Source: Micromonospora musae (GTDB taxonomy: Bacteria > Actinomycetota > Actinomycetes > Mycobacteriales > Micromonosporaceae). From it: a DNA stretch of 64,000 nt. The translations under genes and the position numbers were made by a program. Below are positions 59,699-64,000 of the stretch, one piece after another (the stretch's first letter is position 1; the number at the start of each line of letters is the position of its first letter). The stretch is taken from contig NZ_RAZT01000001.1 in NCBI RefSeq assembly GCF_003626635.1, positions 310,001 to 374,000 on the forward strand, read 5' to 3'. The notes under the pieces are model-generated. The model saw only the letters and a program-made list of their open reading frames with translations. It searched no databases and was not told the DNA's origin.

Positions 59699-60567
59699 CC
59701 GGTGCGCCCGACGAGTGCGCGCGCGGCCACCCACGCCTTCTCCCGACCGGGCAGCGACACCCGGGTACGGGTGACCGCGAGCGGGTCGGCGGCGATCCGG
59801 GCGAGCAGGCGACGGTAGATGCCGGCCATGGCCGCGGTGCAGGCGGCGCTGCGCCGGTCGAGCAGCGGCAGGAGCCGCAGCCCGTCGTCGTACCAGCGGG
59901 CGGCGCGGGCCGCCTCGAAGCGGACCAGCTCCGCCAGTCGCTCCGGCGGGTCGGTGAACCCGGTGCCGCCCAGCTCCAGCGTGCAGCCGAACCGGCGCAG
60001 GTCCTCGGCAGGCAGGTAGATCCGCCCGTGGGCGCGGTCCTCCACCAGGTCGCGCAGGATGTTGGTCAACTGAAGGGCGACGCCGAGCGCGTCGGCCAGT
60101 CGGGCCGCCGGCTCCGGCTGGGCGGCGCCGAAGACGCCGAGCGACAGCCGGCCGATCGAGCCGGCCACGCAGCGGCAGTACCAGACCAGACCGTCGAAGG
60201 TGTCGTACCGGCGGCCGACGACGTCCGCCACGCATCCGTCGATCAGCTCGTCGAAGGCGGCGAGGGGGATCGGCATGCGGGTCGCGGCGTGCCCGAGCGC
60301 GGTGAGCACCGGGTCTCCGCCGCGGTCGGTGGGGAGCCGGCGCAGCGCGGCCCGGGTCTCCGCCAGCTGGTAGAGCTTCTCGTCCCGGGGCAGGTCACCG
60401 TCGCCGAGGTCGTCGATGCGCCGGGCGGCGGCGTAGATGGCGGAGAGCGCCCGACGCTTCACCGGGGGCAGCAGCCGGATGCCGTACGCGAAGTTGGCCG
60501 CCTGGCTGCGGGTGATCTCCTCGCAGCGACGGTAGGCGTCCTCGACGGCGCTGGTCGTCGCGGTCAT
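59695..60567 (-). CDS. hpnD: Presqualene diphosphate synthase HpnD
   Basis: 290 residues. Trans-isoprenyl diphosphate synthase fold with the Asp-rich motifs ARRIDDLGD and NILRDLVEDRAHGRIYLP. Joins two FPP to presqualene diphosphate. Stop overlaps the hpnE start; start overlaps the hpnC stop (ATGA). Distinguished from HpnC by order and by the longer FAYGIRLLPPVKRRAL region. Confidence 0.93.
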   Translation of the reverse strand: MTATTSAVEDAYRRCEEITRSQAANFAYGIRLLPPVKRRALSAIYAAARRIDDLGDGDLPRDEKLYQLAETRAALRRLPTDRGGDPVLTALGHAATRMPIPLAAFDELIDGCVADVVGRRYDTFDGLVWYCRCVAGSIGRLSLGVFGAAQPEPAARLADALGVALQLTNILRDLVEDRAHGRIYLPAEDLRRFGCTLELGGTGFTDPPERLAELVRFEAARAARWYDDGLRLLPLLDRRSAACTAAMAGIYRRLLARIAADPLAVTRTRVSLPGREKAWVAARALVGRTG

Positions 60568-61421
60568 CCGGCGCTCCGTACGGTGGCGGCCAGCCAGCGG
60601 CGCAGCACCCGCCGGCGGTGCGGGCGGACCGCGTCGCGCAGCGGGTCGTGGTCGGCGGCCGCGAGCGCGTCGAGGGTGGCCCGGCCGCCGGCCAGGTACC
60701 CGCCGACGGCGAGGCGGGCCCAGCCGTGCAGCGCGGACACCAGTGGGGCGCCGGCGTCGAGCCAGGCGCGGGCCCGCTCCGCCTCGAAGGCGACAAGCTC
60801 GCGGAGCGGCCGGCTCGCGGCCGGACGGGTGAGGTCCTCCTCGGTCACACCGAAGCGCTCCATGTCCTCCCCCGGCAGGTACACGCGGCCGCGCCGGTGG
60901 TCCTCGGCGACGTCCTGAAGGTGCTCGACGATCTGCAGGGCGGTGCAGACCCGGTCGGAGAGTTCGCGTTGCGCCCGCCCGGCCTGCCCGAACACGTGCA
61001 GCACCAGCTCCCCCACCGGGTTGGCGGAGAGCGTGCAGTACTCGACGAGCTGCGCGAACGTGGCGTACCGGGTGACCCGCTGGTCGACCCGGTTCGCCTC
61101 GATGAGCCGGATCAAAGCGTCGACGGGCAGCCGGCAGCCGGTGATGGTGGGCGCGAGGGCGCGTACCACCGGGTGGTTCACCGCCCGGCCGGTGTCCAGG
61201 GCGCGCAGCTCTGCCTCGATCCGGTCCAGTTCGGCGGTCGGGTCCACCCCCGGCGCCTGCGGCTCGTCGCCGAGGTCGTCGACGTGGCGGGCGTACCCGT
61301 AGACGGCCAGCAGGTGGCGGCGGTACCGGTCCGGCAGCACCCGCAGCGCGACCGGGAAGTTCTCCTCCGCCCGGGCCTGGGCGAGCCGGTGCACGGCGGG
61401 CACGACGACCTGCTGACTCAT
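60564..61421 (-). CDS. hpnC: Hydroxysqualene synthase HpnC
   Basis: 285 residues. HpnC has the motifs YARHVDDLGDE and EHLQDVAEDHRRGRVYLP, begins with RAEENFPVALRVLP, and converts presqualene diphosphate to hydroxysqualene. Paralogue of HpnD, next to it. Starts 43 bases after the dxs stop, so it is probably cotranscribed. Confidence 0.94.
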   Translation of the reverse strand: MSQQVVVPAVHRLAQARAEENFPVALRVLPDRYRRHLLAVYGYARHVDDLGDEPQAPGVDPTAELDRIEAELRALDTGRAVNHPVVRALAPTITGCRLPVDALIRLIEANRVDQRVTRYATFAQLVEYCTLSANPVGELVLHVFGQAGRAQRELSDRVCTALQIVEHLQDVAEDHRRGRVYLPGEDMERFGVTEEDLTRPAASRPLRELVAFEAERARAWLDAGAPLVSALHGWARLAVGGYLAGGRATLDALAAADHDPLRDAVRPHRRRVLRRWLAATVRSAG

Positions 61422-61464
61422 CCCTGGTCTCCTCTCTCTCGGGCGGGGGTCCGGCGGTGGCGGG

Positions 61465-63276
61465 TCATCCGTGCAGTGCGGTCAGCGACGACTGCGACCG
61501 GTCCCGCGGGTCGAGGCCGGCGGGCAGGGTCGAGATCTGGTGCAGGACGGCGGCGCAGATGCCGGACGGGTCGAGGCCGTGCTCGGCGAGCAGCCCGGCG
61601 CGCTCGCCGTGGGGAATGAAGGACGTCGGCAGGCCGAGGGCCCGTACCGGGGCGCCGACCCCCGCGTCGGCCAGGGCCAGCGCGACGCTGCTGCCGACGC
61701 CGCCGTCCCGGATTCCGTCCTCGACGGTGACGACCAGCGCGTGCTCGTCGGCGAGGGCGGTCAAGGCCGCGTTCACCGGGCGCACCCAGCGGGGGTCCAC
61801 CACCGTGCACTCGACGCCCGCCTCGGCGAGCAGGTCGGCGGCGCGCAGGGTGGACGCGGCCATCGCTCCGACGGCGACCAGCAGGACGGGCGCGGCGGTG
61901 GCGGTGCGCAGCACGTCCACTCCGCCGCTGCGGTAGAGGGCGGGGATCTCGTCGTCTACGCGGGCCTTCGGGAAGCGCAGCAGGGTGGGTCCGTCCTGGT
62001 GGGCGACGGCCTCCCGCAGCTCCTCACGCAGCGTCGTCTCGTCGCGGGGTGCGGCGACCCGCAGCCCCGGCACGGCGCCGAGCAGCGCGAGGTCCCACAT
62101 GCCGTGGTGGCTGGGGCCGTCCGGGCCGGTGATGCCCGCCCGGTCGAGCACCAGGGTGACCGGCAGCCGGTGCAGGGCCACGTCGAGCAGGACCTGGTCG
62201 ACGGCGCGGTTGAGGAAGGTGGCGTAGATCGCCACGACGGGGTGCTTGCCGCCGAAGGCGAGCCCGGCCGCCGAGGTGACGGCGTGCTGCTCGGCGATTC
62301 CGACGTCGACGGTGCGGTCGGGGTAGCGCTCGCCGAAGGCGGCCAGCCCGGTGGGGCCGAGCATCGCCGCGGAGACGGCGACCACGTCGGGGTTGCTCGC
62401 GCCGATGGCGACGAGTTCGTCGGAGAGGGCGTCGGTCCAGGTGCGGCCCGGCGTGCTCGCCGGTCGGCCGGTGAGCGGGTCGATCACTCCGACGGAGTGC
62501 AGGCGGTCGGCCTCGTCGGTCTCGCTGGGTCGGTGCCCGTACCCCTTGCGGGTGACGCAGTGGACCACGACCGACTGGTCGGCGGCGCGGGCCTTCTGCA
62601 GGGCGGCTTCGACCTGGTGCACGTCGTGGCCGTCGATCGGGCCGAGGTAGCTGAGGCCGAGCGACTCGAACAGGCCCGGTCCGGCCTCGCCTCCGTGTCG
62701 TCCGCCGAGGTGGTCGGCGAGACCGCCGACGGTCGGGGCGTACGAGCGGCCGTTGTCGTTGAGTACGACCACCACCCGGCCCGGCGACGTGGCGAGGTTG
62801 TTCAGCGCCTCCCAGGCGAGTCCGCCGGTGAGGGCGCCGTCGCCGATGACGGCCACCACGGCCCGTTCGGTGCGGTCGAGGGCGTACGCGCGGGCCAGCC
62901 CTTCGGCGTACGAGAGGGCGGTCGAGGCGTGTGAGTTCTCCACCAGGTCGTGCGGGGATTCGGCGCGCCGGGGGTAGCCGGAGAGGCCGCCGCGACCGCG
63001 CAGTCCGGTGAAGCGGTCCCGTCGGCCGGTGACCAGCTTGTGGACGTAGGACTGGTGTCCGGTGTCGAAGATGATCCGGTCGCGCGGGGAGCGGAAGACC
63101 CGGTGCAGGGCCAGGGTCAGCTCGACCACGCCGAGGTTGGGTCCGAGGTGACCGCCCCGCCGGCAGACCGCGTCCACGAGGAACGCCCGGATCTCGGTGG
63201 CGAGCAGCCGGAGCTGGTCGCCGGTGAGCCGGTCGAGGTCTGCGGGCTCGTTGACATCGTCAAGCAGGGACATCAT
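61465..63276 (-). CDS. dxs: 1-deoxy-D-xylulose-5-phosphate synthase
   Basis: 603 residues; the ATG at 63276 is immediately followed by another ATG (63273), which is better spaced from GGAGAG. Thiamine-dependent enzyme of the MEP pathway: [10 protein letters not shown], thiamine motif GDGALTGG...[10 protein letters not shown] with catalytic Glu, and a transketolase C-terminal domain. First gene of the hopanoid operon, so precursor supply is coregulated with hopanoid synthesis. A second, housekeeping dxs probably exists elsewhere (inference). Confidence 0.96.
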   Translation of the reverse strand: MMSLLDDVNEPADLDRLTGDQLRLLATEIRAFLVDAVCRRGGHLGPNLGVVELTLALHRVFRSPRDRIIFDTGHQSYVHKLVTGRRDRFTGLRGRGGLSGYPRRAESPHDLVENSHASTALSYAEGLARAYALDRTERAVVAVIGDGALTGGLAWEALNNLATSPGRVVVVLNDNGRSYAPTVGGLADHLGGRHGGEAGPGLFESLGLSYLGPIDGHDVHQVEAALQKARAADQSVVVHCVTRKGYGHRPSETDEADRLHSVGVIDPLTGRPASTPGRTWTDALSDELVAIGASNPDVVAVSAAMLGPTGLAAFGERYPDRTVDVGIAEQHAVTSAAGLAFGGKHPVVAIYATFLNRAVDQVLLDVALHRLPVTLVLDRAGITGPDGPSHHGMWDLALLGAVPGLRVAAPRDETTLREELREAVAHQDGPTLLRFPKARVDDEIPALYRSGGVDVLRTATAAPVLLVAVGAMAASTLRAADLLAEAGVECTVVDPRWVRPVNAALTALADEHALVVTVEDGIRDGGVGSSVALALADAGVGAPVRALGLPTSFIPHGERAGLLAEHGLDPSGICAAVLHQISTLPAGLDPRDRSQSSLTALHG

Positions 63277-63546
63277 CTCTCCGTCCGGGCACGCGACTCC
63301 GCGGCGACACCGTCTGGCGCACCGGCCGACGGGGTGGCCGTCGGCGTGGGTCGTGCTGCGACGCTCGTCCACCGCACTTCACGGTCTGCGGTGGCCCGCG
63401 CCGCGGGTGCTGCGGTTAGGGCCAGGGACAACGGGCCGCTTCGAACCTGCGCAAAATCACCTTAACCCTACGGATCTGACCTACCGCCTGAAATCAGTTC
63501 GAATACCTCGACCAAGCGGGGCGGCCCCCGGGTCGGCGGCGCCGGT
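63277..63546. other. Promoter region of the hopanoid operon
   Basis: 270 bases between the dxs start and the terminal gene. About 63450-63515 is AT-richer than its surroundings and probably holds the operon promoter on the minus strand, but I cannot fix a -35/-10 pair. No RNA gene is recognised. Confidence 0.4.
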
Positions 63547-64000
63547 TCAGCGCTCGATCGCGCGGGTGACCACCGTGAGATCCTCATCGCCGAGACCCTG
63601 CTCCACCACCTGCTGCCACCAGGCGGCCAGGCGTTCGGCCACGGTCAGCCGCGCCACCTCGTCGACGTCGGCCAACGCGAGCCGCACGTCCTTGAGCGCC
63701 AGCCGGAGCGGGTACTGCGGCGAGTAGTCGTCGCGGCCGATCCGCTCCAGCTTCTCGCTCGCCCACGGGGCGACGACGGGATTACCGCGGAGCGCGTCGA
63801 TCAACACCGCCCGGTCCAGCCCGAACGCCCGGCCGAGCGCGAGCGACTCGGCGATGCCCTCGTTGACGAAGGCGAGCAGCAGGTTGGTCACCAGCTTCAT
63901 CCGCGAACCCGCGCCGACCGGCCCGAGCCAGACGGTACGCTGCCCCACCGCGTCGAAGACCGGGGCGACCCGGTCCCGGACCTCCTCGGGGCCGGAGGCG
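63547..64000 (-). CDS. 6-phosphogluconate dehydrogenase-like (beta-hydroxyacid dehydrogenase) protein, 5' part outside the window
   Basis: C-terminal portion; the open frame runs off the window at 64000. Readable features: GPVGAGSRMKLVTNLLLAFVNEGIAESLAL (conserved helix with catalytic Lys), PQYPLRLALKDVRLALADVDE, and the closing helices. This matches the C-terminal dimerisation domain of 3-hydroxyisobutyrate dehydrogenase-like enzymes. The NAD-binding half is not in the window. Same direction as dxs, but 270 bases upstream. Confidence 0.85.
   Translation of the reverse strand, partial: ASGPEEVRDRVAPVFDAVGQRTVWLGPVGAGSRMKLVTNLLLAFVNEGIAESLALGRAFGLDRAVLIDALRGNPVVAPWASEKLERIGRDDYSPQYPLRLALKDVRLALADVDEVARLTVAERLAAWWQQVVEQGLGDEDLTVVTRAIER

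Noticed and set aside
63490..63520. A GTTCGAATAC string resembling a tRNA T-loop
   Set aside because: No acceptor stem, D-arm or anticodon arm could be paired around it.
1..64000. CRISPR arrays, insertion sequences, prophage or integrative elements
   Set aside because: No regularly spaced near-identical repeats with unique spacers, no transposase or integrase motifs and no tRNA attachment site were seen. The repeats present are short tandem or palindromic ones listed above.

Overview
The window is 64 kb of very GC-rich DNA with GTG/ATG starts, strong G+C bias at third codon positions, many 1-4 base gene overlaps and several apparently leaderless starts. Gene content (hopanoid operon, class E/F-type sortase, carotenoid cyclase, LacI-controlled glycoside hydrolases, WS/DGAT-type acyltransferase, Tat-exported hydrolases) points to a filamentous actinobacterium, most likely Micromonosporaceae. 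That placement is an inference from content and style, not from a marker gene. No rRNA, tRNA, prophage, insertion sequence or CRISPR array was recognised; the segment looks like stable chromosome.

Layout. 1-5 kb: a membrane-anchored PLD-like protein, a Cys-rich pentapeptide-repeat protein, RNase HI, an ASCH protein and a lycopene cyclase. 5-12 kb: an ArsR-SRPBCC fusion with a perfect 18-bp operator, a surface protein plus sortase, CorA, an MBL hydrolase divergent from an SGNH hydrolase, a YchJ protein, then an SRPBCC/VOC pair behind a structured leader. 12-20 kb: MFS permease, MscS-like channel with a repeated Thr-rich tail, slipin, RraA-like protein, Tat-exported amidase, PhnB-like protein and an FMN glutamate-synthase-like enzyme. 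20.8-24.6 kb: a three-subunit PaoABC-type molybdenum hydroxylase. 24.8 kb: dinB under a LexA box.

26-41 kb is a carbohydrate-utilisation region. Two tandem GH39-like enzymes and a GH13 enzyme run rightwards. A LacI repressor, a lipoprotein binding protein, two permeases and a double ATPase run leftwards, and a GH35 beta-galactosidase is divergent from the repressor. Near-identical palindromes centred on AACCGGTT precede both the GH39 operon and the beta-galactosidase, so one repressor probably coordinates import and intracellular hydrolysis of one oligosaccharide family.

41-52.7 kb is mixed: nucleotidyltransferase, GNAT, lipoprotein, secreted GH18 chitinase, MOSC protein, Tat-exported beta-carbonic anhydrase, a redox pair (QorB-like reductase divergent from an HxlR regulator), two DMT transporters, and a 936-residue fusion of a diacylglycerol-type glycosyltransferase with a WS/DGAT acyltransferase, followed by an overlapping SDR.

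52.8-63.3 kb is a leftward hopanoid operon: dxs, hpnC, hpnD, hpnE, polyprenyl synthase, shc, an HpnG-IspH fusion and hpnH. Every junction after hpnC overlaps by 1-4 bases. It encodes isoprenoid precursor supply (Dxs, IspH), prenyl chain synthesis, squalene formation (HpnCDE), cyclisation (Shc), and adenosyl transfer and base removal (HpnH, HpnG). The window ends inside a 6-phosphogluconate-dehydrogenase-like gene. The most unusual items are the glycosyltransferase-acyltransferase fusion, the HpnG-IspH fusion, the shared LacI palindromes, the operator embedded in the ArsR promoter, and the PDATQ tandem repeats of the channel tail.
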